DNA of 38,010 nucleotides from Acidobacteriota bacterium (GCA_028876385.1 JAGWSF010000043.1:1-38010); one strand, 5' to 3'; counted from the stretch's first letter, positions 9,010 through 18,542 are shown. Notes: generated by a model not told the origin, from the sequence alone. Numbers and translations are program-made.

Positions 9010-10968
9010 ATGACGTCCCTATGGCCCCGTATCGAACCGATGCTCGCCCACGTGGCCAAGCCGGCCCGCTACATCGGCTGCGAGGACGGCATGGTGGCCG
9101 AGGGCCCACTCGAGGGCCGGCTGTCCTGGCTGCTCATCTACCCCGACGCCTACGAGGTGGGGCTGCCCAACCAGGGCCTGCAGATCCTCTACGAGATCCT
9201 CAACGAGCGGCCCCACACCCGCGCCGAGCGGACCTACGCCCCGTGGACCGACATGGAAGCCCAGATGCGTCGGCGGGCGGTCCCGCTCTTCTCGGTCGAC
9301 AGCCACCGGGCGGCCCGCGACTTCGACGTTCTGGCATTCAACCTGTCGGCCGAGTTGGTCTACACCAACCTGCTCAACTGCGTCGATCTCGCCGGGGTGG
9401 CGGTGCGATCCGACCAGCGGCGCCCCGATGACCCGCTCGTGGTGGCCGGTGGCCACTGCACGTTCAACCCGGAGCCGCTCGCCGACTTCGTCGACGCTTT
9501 CGTGATCGGCGACGGGGAGGAGGTGGTAGAGGAGCTGAGCTCGGCCATAGAGGTGTGGAAGGCCGGAGGGCGGACCGAGGGCTCCCGCCAGCGGCTGCTT
9601 CGGGACCTGTCCACCATCCCGGGTGTCTACGTTCCCTCGTGCTACGAGGTGGCCTACGACGGCCCCCGCCTGGTCTCGGTCACCCCCCGCTACCCCGAGA
9701 CGCCGGCGCGGGTGGAGAAGCGCACCATCGCCGACCTGGCCTCCTGGCCCTACCCCCGACACCAGCTGGTGCCCATGACCGAGGTGGTCCACGACCGTCT
9801 CAACGTCGAGATCTTCCGGGGCTGTACCCGCGGCTGCCGATTCTGTCAGGCGGGCATGATCACCCGGCCGGTACGCGAGCGCCCCGCCGAGCAGGTCCTG
9901 CAGATGGTGTCCGACGGTCTGGCCCGGACCGGCTACGACGAGGTCAGCCTGACGTCGCTGTCGAGCGCCGACTTCTCGGGCATCGATTCGACCGTACGCT
10001 CCATCATCGACGATCCGGCCTGCCGTGGGCAGGTCTCGGTCAGTCTTCCCAGTCTGCGGGTGGACGCCTTCACCGTCGGCGTGGCCAGCCAGATCCAGAA
10101 GGTGCGCCGCACCGGCTTGACCTTCGCCCCCGAAGCCGGGACGTGGCGGATGCGCCAGGTGATCAACAAGTTGGTCCGCGAGGAGGACCTCTACGGGGCG
10201 GTGGAGTCGGCCTTCTCGCAGGGCTGGCGCCGGGTGAAGCTGTACTTCCTGACCGGGCTGCCCACCGAGACCGACGAGGACACCCTCGGTATCGCCGAGT
10301 TGGCCCGCAACTGTGTGGCCGTGGGCCGCCACCACCAAAAGAGCGTGTCGGTCACCGCATCGGTCGGTGGGTTCGTACCCAAGCCGCAGACCCCGTTCCA
10401 GTGGTTCGGGCAGGCGACCATCCCCGAACTGCAGCACCGCATCAACCTCCTGCGCGACGCCACCCGCCGCGACCGGGGGGTGCAGCTGCGCTGGCACGAC
10501 CCCAAGGCGTCGCTGGCCGAGGGCATAGCCAGCCGGGGCGACCGCCGGGTGGGGGCGGTGATCGAGGAGGTGTGGCGCCGAGGCGGGGTCTTCCAGGAGT
10601 GGAGCGAGCACTTCTCGCTGGACCTCTGGGCCGAGGCCATGGCCCACCACGGGCTCTCGGCGGAGTGGTACGTCCACCGGGACCGGCCCCGCGACGAGGT
10701 CCTGCCCTGGAGCCACATCTCGGCCGGACTGCACGACGACTTCCTCTGGCAGGAGTGGGAGGACGCCCTCGTCGCGGCCGGCACTCCCGACTGCCGCTGG
10801 ACCCCCTGCTACGACTGCGGGGCGTGCACCGGTTACGGGATCGAGCACGTGGTCGCCTCCAATGTGGCTCCGGCCGGAGGCAGCCAGGGCACCGGCCAGG
10901 ATCTGCGGTCCGGCGGGGAGGTGCCGGTCTTCCTCCGGTCCAAGGCGGTGACGGGAGTGCAGGCGTGA
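9010..10968 (+). CDS. B12-binding-type radical SAM protein (TIGR03960 family)
   Basis: The 652-residue protein matches the family of YgiQ-like radical SAM proteins found next to DUF2344 proteins; its substrate is not established. Residues ~1-250 resemble a cobalamin-binding Rossmann region, with YPDAYEVGLPNQGLQILYEILNE and VVAGGHCTFNPEPLADFVDAFVIGDGEE. The radical SAM core follows with the 4Fe-4S ligands C272, C276 and C279 in RGCTRGCRFCQAG, then FAPEAGTWRMRQVINK. Near the C-terminus a second cysteine cluster, PCYDCGACTG, could bind another metal centre. The open frame extends upstream to 8863, but ATG at 9010 fits homology (ARYIG follows) and the TAGAGT hexamer. The stop overlaps the next start (GTGA). 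Confidence 0.9.
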   Translation: MTSLWPRIEPMLAHVAKPARYIGCEDGMVAEGPLEGRLSWLLIYPDAYEVGLPNQGLQILYEILNERPHTRAERTYAPWTDMEAQMRRRAVPLFSVDSHRAARDFDVLAFNLSAELVYTNLLNCVDLAGVAVRSDQRRPDDPLVVAGGHCTFNPEPLADFVDAFVIGDGEEVVEELSSAIEVWKAGGRTEGSRQRLLRDLSTIPGVYVPSCYEVAYDGPRLVSVTPRYPETPARVEKRTIADLASWPYPRHQLVPMTEVVHDRLNVEIFRGCTRGCRFCQAGMITRPVRERPAEQVLQMVSDGLARTGYDEVSLTSLSSADFSGIDSTVRSIIDDPACRGQVSVSLPSLRVDAFTVGVASQIQKVRRTGLTFAPEAGTWRMRQVINKLVREEDLYGAVESAFSQGWRRVKLYFLTGLPTETDEDTLGIAELARNCVAVGRHHQKSVSVTASVGGFVPKPQTPFQWFGQATIPELQHRINLLRDATRRDRGVQLRWHDPKASLAEGIASRGDRRVGAVIEEVWRRGGVFQEWSEHFSLDLWAEAMAHHGLSAEWYVHRDRPRDEVLPWSHISAGLHDDFLWQEWEDALVAAGTPDCRWTPCYDCGACTGYGIEHVVASNVAPAGGSQGTGQDLRSGGEVPVFLRSKAVTGVQA

Positions 10969-11714
10969 CTGATCGCGTCCGGCTGCGCATCCGCTTCTCC
11001 AAGCTGGGCAAGATCCGCTGGACCAGCCACAGGGACGTGGCTCGGATGTGGGAGCGGGCTTTCCGTCGGGTGGACCTACCCCTCGCCTACAGCGAGGGGT
11101 TCTCCCCCCGGCCCAAGGTCAGCTTCGGTTTGGCTCTCTCCACCGGCCACGAGTCGTTGGCCGAATTCCTCGATGTCGAGCTGAGCGGCTGGGACGGCGT
11201 CGAGTGGGACGGCCTCCCCGATCGCCTCTCGGCGGCCTTGCCGGTCGGCATCGACGTAACCGCCGTGGCCGTCCTCGAGCCCGGCACGCCGTCGCTTCAG
11301 GAGGCCGTCACGTCCTGCTCCTGGCGTTTCACGGTGGCTTCCGCCGAGGGTCACCCGCCGGTGGAGGAGGCCGAGGTGCGCCGCCGGGTGGCGGCTTTGA
11401 TGAGCGCGTCGCGCTTCGAGGTGACCCGGTCGCGGAAGGGCACCGAAGTCACCGAGGACATCCGCCCCGGTATCTGCTCGCTCGAGGTGCAAGGCGGCGA
11501 GCCGGCTGGCACGGTGCTCACCGCCGAGCTGGTCGCGGCGCCGAGAGCGGTCCGCCCGGCCGAGGTGGTCACCGCCCTCGGGCCCGGTCTGGAGGAACGT
11601 GACGTTCGCCGGACCCACCAATGGATTCAGTGCCAGGACGCGCCCCGGGAGCCGCTGCTCGCGGCCCCGGAGGATGCGCCGGTGGCGCCGCACGCCCTGG
11701 AGCGTGCGTCATGA
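10965..11714 (+). CDS. DUF2344 / TIGR03936 family protein
   Basis: The 249-residue protein begins MTDRVRLRIRFSKLGKIRWTS and contains the family hallmark SHRDVARMWERAFRRVDLPLAYSEGFSPRPKVSFGLALSTGHES. The family is almost always adjacent, or fused, to TIGR03960 radical SAM proteins and next to RNase E/G and rplU. A tRNA or ribosome-linked role is often assumed but not proven. GTG at 10965 overlaps the radical SAM stop by 4 bases, so the two are translationally coupled. The frame is open far upstream (from 9555), but that part is antisense-like shadow of the radical SAM gene. The tail after about residue 225 is low-complexity Ala/Pro. Confidence 0.88.
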   Translation: MTDRVRLRIRFSKLGKIRWTSHRDVARMWERAFRRVDLPLAYSEGFSPRPKVSFGLALSTGHESLAEFLDVELSGWDGVEWDGLPDRLSAALPVGIDVTAVAVLEPGTPSLQEAVTSCSWRFTVASAEGHPPVEEAEVRRRVAALMSASRFEVTRSRKGTEVTEDIRPGICSLEVQGGEPAGTVLTAELVAAPRAVRPAEVVTALGPGLEERDVRRTHQWIQCQDAPREPLLAAPEDAPVAPHALERAS

Positions 11715-11730
11715 GAAAGGCTTTCTTGTC

Positions 11731-13932
11731 ATGTCGGACGACACATTTTCCGGTCCCCGGACCGCCGGTTCCGAGTCGGCTGTCACCGCCTCCGAGAGCG
11801 GTTCGGCCGACCGGTCGCCGTCTCAGTCGCTGACCGCGCCGGCGGCGCCCCCACCCGGCCCCGGTTCTGCTCCTTCGCCCGAGGCGGGGGCGAGGAGCGC
11901 GTCGGGGGAGGGCCCTACCCCGGGCCCGACCCCGGGTTCGGAGACCGACGAGGGGGACGGCGACGGCGACGGCGGTGCCGCCCGGAAACGCCGGCGCCGG
12001 GGTAGCCGGGGCGGACGTAGCCGCGCCCGGTCGGGGGCGGGGGCTGAGGATGCGGGCCCCGACGATGAGGAGGGGGAGCGACCGGGCGGCGACGCCGGGG
12101 CTGCTCCCCGGTCGAAGGAGCGCACGCCGAGCGATGCCGGGCCACCGTCGCGCCAACCGGCGCCTCGCGTTGCGCCGGTCTCGGCCGCCGAGACCCCGTC
12201 GAGCACCTCCGCGGTGGACACCAGCGCCCCCCTGGTCCCGACCATCCCCCCGCCGAGGCCGAGGATCGGCGACACCCGCCCGGCGCCGGCCACTGTCGCG
12301 CCTTCGGGAGGTTCCCGGAGCCCGGCGGCCGGGGCCGGGTCGTCGGGCACCGGGTCAGCGTCCGGGTCCGGGACCGGCGGCTCCGGCCGGGGGCGGCGGG
12401 ATGGGGGCGGCGGTCAGGAAGGCGCAGCAGGTTCACCGGCGGAGCCGGGAGGCCGCCGGCGCCGACGTGGGGGCCGGGGTAAGCCCACCTCGGGGCCGGC
12501 TCCGGCCGGGCGTCCGGTCGAGGCGGTACTGGTCGACGAGCCGGTGGAGGTCGACGAGGAGACCCTCGAGCGGCGCAAGGGCCGCGAGCGCAAGGGTCGG
12601 CCGGTGGGGCGCTACACCATGGTCGTGCACTCCGGCCGGGAGGCCATCCAGATCGCCGTCCTCGAGGGGCGGTCCCTGATCGAGCACTACGTGTCGCGCC
12701 CCTCCGACGACGCCAACCAGATCGACGGGAACATCTATCTCGGCCGGGTGCAGAACGTGCTGCCCGGCATGGAGGCGGCGTTCATCGACATCGGCACCCC
12801 CAAGAACGCGGTCCTCTACCGGGGCGACGTGCGCTACGACAAGGACGACATCGAGTCGCCCTCAGGGGAGGGCGAATCCAAGCCGACGCGGGGGAAGATC
12901 CCCGGGCCGGCCCGCGACGCCCGCATCGAACAGTTGCTCAAGACCGGCCAGACCATCCTGTGCCAGGTCACCAAGAACCCCATCGGCACCAAAGGAGCCC
13001 GTCTCACCCAGGAGGTGTCCCTCCCGGGTCGCTTCGTGGTCCTGATCCCTCACAGCGACACCTACGGGATCTCCAAGCGGCTCGCCGATGACGAACGCAA
13101 GCGGCTGCGCCGCATTCTCGACGAGGTCCGCCCCGCCGGGCACGGTCTCATCGTCCGCACCGCGGCCGAGGGGGCCACCGCCGACGAGCTGCGCCGGGAC
13201 GTGGCCCGTCTCACCCAGCAGTGGGAGCAGATCGACTCGATGGCCAGAGGCACCCGGGCCCCGGCCCTGCTCTACCGCGAGCCGGACATGGCGGTGCGGG
13301 TCATCCGCGAGGAGTTCAACCGCAACTACCGGGCGGTGATCATCGACGACCAGGCGCTCTACGAAGAGGTCCGCGACTACGTCTCGAGCATAAACCCCGA
13401 ACTCGCCGACCGCATCGAGTGGTTCGGCGAGCCCGGCTCGGAGTCCGACGGCGACCCGCTGCCGGTCTTCGAGCGCCACCACGTCCACGAGCAGATCCAC
13501 AAGGCTCTGGACCGCAAGGTCTGGCTGCCCTCGGGGGGGTCCCTCATCATCGAGCGGACCGAGGCGTTGACCGTCATCGACGTCAACACCGGCAAGAACG
13601 TCGGTACCTCCAATCTGGAGGAGACGGTCTTCCGCAACAACATGGAGGCGGCCGAGGAGATCGCCCGTCAGCTGCGGCTGCGTGACATCGGGGGCATCAT
13701 CGTCATCGACTTCATCGACATGGAGATCGCGGCCAACCGCAACGAGGTCATCAAGACCTTCCGCGCCGCGCTGGCCCGGGACAAGACCCGCACCCAGGTC
13801 TTCGACATCTCCGAGCTGGGCCTGGTCGAGATGACCCGCAAGCGCATCTCCGAGGGCCTGGTCGAATCCTTCTCCGAGACCTGCCCCACCTGCGGGGGGC
13901 GGGGCATCGTCTTCGACGAATCACTGCTCTAG
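11731..13932 (+). CDS. rne: ribonuclease E/G family endoribonuclease
   Basis: This enzyme cleaves single-stranded RNA in mRNA turnover and rRNA maturation. The 733 residues start with about 270 of low-complexity Pro/Gly/Ser/Arg-rich sequence including basic patches (RKRRRRGSRGGRSRAR). The catalytic half follows: an S1 RNA-binding domain near residues 330-420 (GNIYLGRVQNVLPGMEAAF), the 5'-sensor region, the DNase I-like domain with the metal-binding Asp residues in TVIDVNTGKNVG (~613) and IVIDFIDM (~657), and the zinc-link CPTCGG (~717). It ends soon after, without a C-terminal scaffold. ATG at 11731 has AGAAAGG upstream; an earlier in-frame GTG at 11599 lies inside the preceding gene. rne or rng are both acceptable names. 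Confidence 0.93.
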   Translation: MSDDTFSGPRTAGSESAVTASESGSADRSPSQSLTAPAAPPPGPGSAPSPEAGARSASGEGPTPGPTPGSETDEGDGDGDGGAARKRRRRGSRGGRSRARSGAGAEDAGPDDEEGERPGGDAGAAPRSKERTPSDAGPPSRQPAPRVAPVSAAETPSSTSAVDTSAPLVPTIPPPRPRIGDTRPAPATVAPSGGSRSPAAGAGSSGTGSASGSGTGGSGRGRRDGGGGQEGAAGSPAEPGGRRRRRGGRGKPTSGPAPAGRPVEAVLVDEPVEVDEETLERRKGRERKGRPVGRYTMVVHSGREAIQIAVLEGRSLIEHYVSRPSDDANQIDGNIYLGRVQNVLPGMEAAFIDIGTPKNAVLYRGDVRYDKDDIESPSGEGESKPTRGKIPGPARDARIEQLLKTGQTILCQVTKNPIGTKGARLTQEVSLPGRFVVLIPHSDTYGISKRLADDERKRLRRILDEVRPAGHGLIVRTAAEGATADELRRDVARLTQQWEQIDSMARGTRAPALLYREPDMAVRVIREEFNRNYRAVIIDDQALYEEVRDYVSSINPELADRIEWFGEPGSESDGDPLPVFERHHVHEQIHKALDRKVWLPSGGSLIIERTEALTVIDVNTGKNVGTSNLEETVFRNNMEAAEEIARQLRLRDIGGIIVIDFIDMEIAANRNEVIKTFRAALARDKTRTQVFDISELGLVEMTRKRISEGLVESFSETCPTCGGRGIVFDESLL

Positions 13933-13941
13933 CCGCAGCAC

Positions 13942-13970
13942 CAAATGCTAGCATGAAATGCTAGCATTTG
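13942..13970. promoter_or_regulatory. perfect inverted-repeat operator in front of the toxin-antitoxin pair
   Basis: Arms of 13 bases (CAAATGCTAGCAT, 13942-13954, and its exact reverse complement at 13958-13970) flank a GAA spacer. Each arm contains the 10-base palindrome ATGCTAGCAT, at 13945-13954 and 13958-13967, centred 13 bases apart. Two adjacent palindromes suit cooperative binding by a dimeric antitoxin. The second arm includes TAGCAT (13962-13967), 6 bases before the antitoxin ATG, so the operator would cover a leaderless -10 box. Autorepression is inferred from how such modules usually work. Confidence 0.7.
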
Positions 13971-13973
13971 AGT

Positions 13974-14183
13974 ATGGCTTCATCCCGAGCGACCTTCACC
14001 ATCGACGACGATCTGGCCGATCGCGCCCGCCAACTCGGGATCAATATCTCCGCCGCGGCCCGTCAAGGAGTGGCTGATGCGGTTCGTGTCGCCTTAGCCC
14101 GGTCGGACCGCCAGGCCTACGAGCGGCGTCCCGAACGCCCTGACCGGTTCTGGAGCGATGTCGAGGCATGGGGGGAGGAGTGA
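13974..14183 (+). CDS. CcdA-type antitoxin
   Basis: The 69-residue protein (71 if TTG at 13968 is used) resembles CcdA/ribbon-helix-helix antitoxins. It has a beta strand with ATFTIDDDLADRARQLGINISAAARQGVADAV forming the strand-helix-helix, and an acidic, Arg/Glu-rich tail ending DRFWSDVEAWGEE that would wrap the toxin. ATG at 13974 is preferred because the alternative TTG lies inside the operator palindrome, and a TAGCAT hexamer ends 6 bases before the ATG, the same spacing as at proA. The toxin gene overlaps its 3' end by 16 bases. It interrupts the conserved RNase E/G to rplU order, so it may be a later insertion, though base composition is not obviously different. Confidence 0.8.
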   Translation: MASSRATFTIDDDLADRARQLGINISAAARQGVADAVRVALARSDRQAYERRPERPDRFWSDVEAWGEE

Positions 14184-14488
14184 GGCGGGGGGAGCTCTGG
14201 CTGGCCGAGGTCGGTCGTAAGCGTCGGCCGGTCCTGGTATTGACGCGCTCCGAGGTGATCGACATACGCCAGCTGGTGACGGTGGCCGAGGTAACCACCT
14301 CGATTCGGGGCTTGGCCGCCGAAGTTCCCCTTGATCATATTGAGGTCGGGCTGGATCGACCCTCGGTCATCAACTGCGACGGTATCCATACGGTCGCCCA
14401 AGCCGCGCTGAGCGGCCCTGTCGGGGCGATCGACGAGGACGTCATGCGGAAGGTGTGTTCGGCGATGAACTATTCGCTGGGTTGCTGA
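14168..14488 (+). CDS. MazF/PemK-type toxin
   Basis: The 106-residue protein has the MazF-fold opening RRGELWLAEVGRKRRPVLVLTR and the later segment EVGLDRPSVINCDGIHTVAQAALSGPVGAIDEDVM, matching MazF-like endoribonuclease toxins. MazF toxins cut mRNA at short motifs; the specificity cannot be read from sequence. The pairing with a CcdA-type rather than MazE-type antitoxin is a known mixed arrangement. ATG at 14168 overlaps the antitoxin gene. An alternative GTG at 14180 would give the GTGA overlap and a 102-residue protein beginning MRRGELW, which fits family starts as well or better. Neither start has a well-spaced ribosome site, so coupling is likely. Confidence 0.83.
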   Translation: MGGGVRRGELWLAEVGRKRRPVLVLTRSEVIDIRQLVTVAEVTTSIRGLAAEVPLDHIEVGLDRPSVINCDGIHTVAQAALSGPVGAIDEDVMRKVCSAMNYSLGC

Positions 14489-14570
14489 GGACTGGCGGGG
14501 CCGTTGGCTGGTCACCTCACGAGGAAGTGACCCGTGACCGTGCCGAGCGATACCGCCGCCGCCGATCCGC

Positions 14571-14576
14571 TAGTCT
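14571..14576 (+). promoter_or_regulatory. -10-like hexamer TAGTCT upstream of rplU
   Basis: TAGTCT lies 30 bases before the rplU ATG, leaving a short leader that contains GAGGAG (14593-14598) at a normal ribosome-site distance. No clear -35 box is visible. It would drive rplU-rpmA and possibly obgE. Confidence 0.4.
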
Positions 14577-14606
14577 GTACCGTCCGGACACCGAGGAGCT
14601 ATAGAG

Positions 14607-14945
14607 ATGACAGGCGAACGCTCATCGCATTATGCGGTGATCAAAACCGGCGGCAAGCAGGAGCGCGTCGAAGAGGGTCAGACCCTCTCGGTGGAGAAGC
14701 TCGTAGCGGCGTCCGGAGACGAAGTCAGCTTCCATCCCATCCTGCTCGTCGACGGTGACCGCGTGCTGTCGAGCGCCGCTGATCTGGCCGGCGCCACCGT
14801 TTCGGCCCGGGTGGTCGGGGCGGCCAAGGGGCCGAAGATCAAGGGCTTCACCTACAAGCCCAAGACGCGTGGACGCAAGGCCTGGGGTCACCGCCAGAAG
14901 TTGACCACCATCGAGATCACCGGTATCAGCGCGGAGGCCAAGTAG
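14607..14945 (+). CDS. rplU: 50S ribosomal protein L21
   Basis: L21 binds 23S rRNA in the large subunit. The 112-residue protein carries HYAVIKTGGKQERVEEGQTLSVEKL at the N-terminus and the C-terminal basic segment KIKGFTYKPKTRGRKAWGHRQKLTTIEITGI, which is the L21 signature. ATG at 14607 has GAGGAG 8 bases upstream. The N-terminus has six residues before the usual start of L21 homology, a minor extension. rpmA begins directly after the stop codon. Confidence 0.97.
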   Translation: MTGERSSHYAVIKTGGKQERVEEGQTLSVEKLVAASGDEVSFHPILLVDGDRVLSSAADLAGATVSARVVGAAKGPKIKGFTYKPKTRGRKAWGHRQKLTTIEITGISAEAK

Positions 14946-15200
14946 ATGTCCAAGACCAAAGGTGGCGGTTCCACCCGCAACGGGCGCGACTCCGAGGCCA
15001 AGCGCCTCGGTGTGAAGGTGTTCGACGGCACCGCCGTCACGGCTGGGTCGATCATCGTGCGCCAGCGCGGGACCCGCTTCCACCCCGGGGAGAACGTCGG
15101 GCGGGGCGGCGACGACACCCTGTTCGCCCTCGCCGACGGCAAGGTCAAGTTCGGCAGCCGCAAGGGTCGCAAGCTGGTCGACATCCTCCCAGAGGTATAG
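14946..15200 (+). CDS. rpmA: 50S ribosomal protein L27
   Basis: L27 reaches towards the peptidyl-transferase centre with its N-terminal tail. The 84 residues include [20 protein letters not shown] and [29 protein letters not shown], both family hallmarks. The N-terminus reads MSKTKGGG where most bacteria have MAHKKGGG, and there is no Firmicutes-type cleavable leader. The ATG at 14946 immediately follows the rplU TAG, so the two are translated as a pair. Confidence 0.97.
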   Translation: MSKTKGGGSTRNGRDSEAKRLGVKVFDGTAVTAGSIIVRQRGTRFHPGENVGRGGDDTLFALADGKVKFGSRKGRKLVDILPEV

Positions 15201-15205
15201 GCACC

Positions 15206-15223
15206 GGCCCGGTCCGCCGGGCC
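15206..15223 (+). other. short GC hairpin between rpmA and obgE
   Basis: GGCCCGG (15206-15212) pairs perfectly with CCGGGCC (15217-15223) around the loop TCCG. It starts 6 bases after the rpmA stop and ends 8 bases before the obgE ATG, and no T-run follows. It may slow read-through or occlude obgE initiation, letting ribosomal proteins exceed Obg in amount. That function is inference. Confidence 0.4.
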
Positions 15224-15231
15224 ACTGCATC

Positions 15232-16467
15232 ATGTCCGCATTCGTAGACGAAGCCCAAGTTCATGTCAAAGGCGGTGACGGGGGCGCGGGCAGCGTTTCT
15301 TTCCGTCGCGAGGCCCATGTGGCCAAGGGCGGACCGGACGGCGGCGACGGAGGCAAGGGCGGCGACATCTGGTTGGTCGCCGACCGCAACACCGCTTCGT
15401 TGTACGGCTTCCGTGACCACCCCCACCGCCGGGCCGGCAACGGCGTGCACGGCATGGGCAAGGCCCGCCACGGCCGGGCCGGCGCCGATCTCGAGGTGCC
15501 CGTCCCGCAGGGCACCGTGGTACGCGACGCCTCGGGGGCGGTGCTGGCCGACCTGGCCGCCGAGGGCGACCGGTGGCTGGCCGCCCGGGGCGGTCAAGGA
15601 GGCCGGGGTAACGCCCGTTTTCTGTCCAATCGCCGCCGGGCCCCGGCTTTCGCCGAGCAGGCCGAGATCGGCGAGGAGCGCTGGCTGGACCTCGAGCTCA
15701 AGCTGATGGCCGACGTGGCCCTGGTCGGCTTCCCCAACGCCGGTAAGAGCACCCTGATCTCCCGCATATCGGCAGCCAAGCCCAAGATCGCCGACTACCC
15801 CTTCACCACTCTCGAGCCCAACCTGGGGGTGGTCCGCTTCGAAGAGCACGAGTTCGTGGTGGCCGACATACCCGGCCTCATCGAAGGAGCCAGCGAGGGA
15901 CGCGGCCTCGGCCACCGCTTCCTACGCCACATCGAGCGGGCCCGGGTCCTGGTGATCCTCCTCGACCTGGTCAGCGCCGACGGCCGCCCCCCAGCCGCCC
16001 AGGAGGCCATCCTGCTCGACGAGCTGGGCCGCTACCAGCCCGAGCTGCTCAACCGGCCCCGCCTGGTCGTCGGGTCCAAAGCGGATGCCGCGGCGGAGGT
16101 GGAATGGAACGGGGACCGGATCTCGGCGGTGACCGGCGACGGCCTGCGGCCGCTCCTCGGGGCCATGGCCGAGGTGGTGGGACGCGCCCGCGCCGAGCTG
16201 GGCGCGGCCCGGCGCTTCGTCATCCACCGTCCCGAGCCGGCCGGTGTGACCGTCGGGCGCGACCACGACGGATCGTGGATCGTCACCGGCCGCCCGGCCG
16301 AGCGGGCCGTGGCCCTCTCCGACATCACCATCCCCGAGGCCCTGGAGTACGCCCAGTCCCGTCTGAAGAGCCTGGGCGTGGACCGGGCCCTGTCCAAGGC
16401 CGGCGCCCGCCCGGGGGACACCGTGCGGATCGCCTCATTCGAGTTCGAGTACCAGCCCGACCAGTAG
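15232..16467 (+). CDS. obgE: GTPase ObgE/CgtA
   Basis: Obg is an essential GTPase tied to 50S assembly and stress signalling. The 411 residues include the glycine-rich Obg fold (VKGGDGGAGSVSFRREAHVAKGGPDGGDGGKGGD), the G domain with G1 GFPNAGKST starting at residue 166, the TT switch PFTTLEPNLG, and G3 DIPGLIEGASEGRGLGHRFLRHIER. A C-terminal OCT domain (about residues 330-411) is present. The G4 motif, normally NKxD, reads SKAD at S282-D285, and the surrounding loop is shorter than usual, while the G5-like SAVTGDG remains. Loss of the G4 Asn could weaken guanine recognition. It follows rpmA as usual. Confidence 0.95.
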   Translation: MSAFVDEAQVHVKGGDGGAGSVSFRREAHVAKGGPDGGDGGKGGDIWLVADRNTASLYGFRDHPHRRAGNGVHGMGKARHGRAGADLEVPVPQGTVVRDASGAVLADLAAEGDRWLAARGGQGGRGNARFLSNRRRAPAFAEQAEIGEERWLDLELKLMADVALVGFPNAGKSTLISRISAAKPKIADYPFTTLEPNLGVVRFEEHEFVVADIPGLIEGASEGRGLGHRFLRHIERARVLVILLDLVSADGRPPAAQEAILLDELGRYQPELLNRPRLVVGSKADAAAEVEWNGDRISAVTGDGLRPLLGAMAEVVGRARAELGAARRFVIHRPEPAGVTVGRDHDGSWIVTGRPAERAVALSDITIPEALEYAQSRLKSLGVDRALSKAGARPGDTVRIASFEFEYQPDQ

Positions 16468-16508
16468 GCCGGTCGTGGTCGTACGTGGCAGTGTCGGGCG
16501 GTTGGTGG

Positions 16509-16536
16509 TTGGGGCGCGGCGTGGGTCCAATATCCT
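16509..16536 (+). promoter_or_regulatory. predicted promoter of proB
   Basis: TTGGGG (16509-16514) and TATCCT (16531-16536) are 16 bases apart, a reasonable -35/-10 pair. It lies in the 111-base obgE-proB gap and would leave a leader of about 35 bases. No strong ribosome site precedes the proB ATG. Confidence 0.35.
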
Positions 16537-16578
16537 CACTGCTGAGATGAACCTCGCCGCCCCACCGGGTGCTCGTCG

Positions 16579-17675
16579 ATGACCGGCCGCCTGGTGGTGG
16601 CCAAGATCGGTACCTCCTCGCTCACCGACGAGCGGGGTCGCATCGTCGACTCGGCCATCGAGAAGCTCTGCGGCGAGGTCGCCGACCTGAAAGCGGCGGG
16701 GGAGCGGGTCGTGGTGGTCACGAGCGGGGCCATCGCCGCCGGTCTGCCGGTCCTCGGTCTCGGGGACAAGCGGCCGTCTGACCCCGCCGTCCTCCAAGCG
16801 GTGAGCGCCGTGGGCCAGGCCCACCTGGTCGACCGCTACAACCGGGCCCTGGCCGCCCACGGTCTGGTGGCCGGCCAGGTCCTCCTGGCTCCGCTCGACT
16901 TCGTGGACCGCCGGCAGTACCTGCACGCCCGTCAGACCCTGCAGGTGCTGCTCGACCTGGGCGTCGTCCCGGTGATCAACGAGAACGACGCGGTCGCCGA
17001 CGACGAGATCCGCTTCGGGGACAACGACCGGCTGGCGGCCCTGGTATCCCACCTCCTCGCCGCCGACCTGCTCGTCCTGCTGACCGATCAGGTCGGCCTG
17101 CTCACCGGCGATCCCCGGCTCGACCGCGAAGCCTCGCTCATCGAGGAGATCGTGGCCGTGGACCACACCCTGGAGGCGCTGGCCGGCGGCGCCGGAACGG
17201 CCCGCGGCAGCGGCGGAATGGCCTCCAAACTGGGAGCGGCCAAGATCGCCGCCTGGTCCGGCGTCCGGGCGGTCATCGCCGCCGCGGCGCGCCCTTCGGT
17301 GCTGCGGGACGCCCTCGCCGGGGTGGCGGGGGTGGGGACCGTCTTCGTGCCCCGACCCGTCCGCCTCCCGGCCCGCAAGCTGTGGATCGCCTTCGCGGTG
17401 GGGGCCGCCGGCAAGATCATGGTCGACGACGGGGCCCGCCAGGCGTTGACCCTCCGAGGGGTTTCCCTGCTGCCGGCCGGGGTGACCGGCGCCGAAGGCA
17501 CCTTCGACGCCGACGACGCCGTCGAGTTGGCCGGCCCCGACGGGGAGGTGTTCGCCAAGGGGCTGTCCCGCCATTCCGCCGCCGAGGTGCGTCGCCTGGC
17601 CGGCCGGCGCACCTCCCAACTGCCCCCCGACGTGGTGCCCGAGGTCGTGCACCGCGACGACCTGGTCCTCCTGCC

Positions 17676-17679
<4 letters not shown>
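16579..17679 (+). CDS. proB: glutamate 5-kinase
   Basis: ProB phosphorylates glutamate as the first step of proline synthesis. The 366 residues comprise the amino-acid-kinase domain (VVAKIGTSSLTDERGRIVDSAIEKL; VVVVTSGAIAAGLPVLGL; PVINENDAVADDEIRFGDNDRLAALV; and the GGMASKLGAAKIA segment). A C-terminal PUA domain follows from about residue 275, starting RKLWIAF. Its length matches PUA-containing ProB. ATG at 16579 begins right at the conserved kinase strand. The partner enzyme ProA is encoded about 5 kb downstream, separated by purU, gnd and an inverted gene block. The stop overlaps the purU start (GTGA). Confidence 0.96.

Positions 17680-18538
<859 letters not shown>

Positions 18539-18542
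<4 letters not shown>

Noticed and set aside
9019..10848. 609-codon open frame on the minus strand
   Set aside because: Antisense shadow of the radical SAM gene; low-complexity composition and no family features.
11599..11730. GTG-started extension of the RNase E/G protein
   Set aside because: It lies within the DUF2344 gene; ATG at 11731 has a ribosome site and avoids the long overlap.
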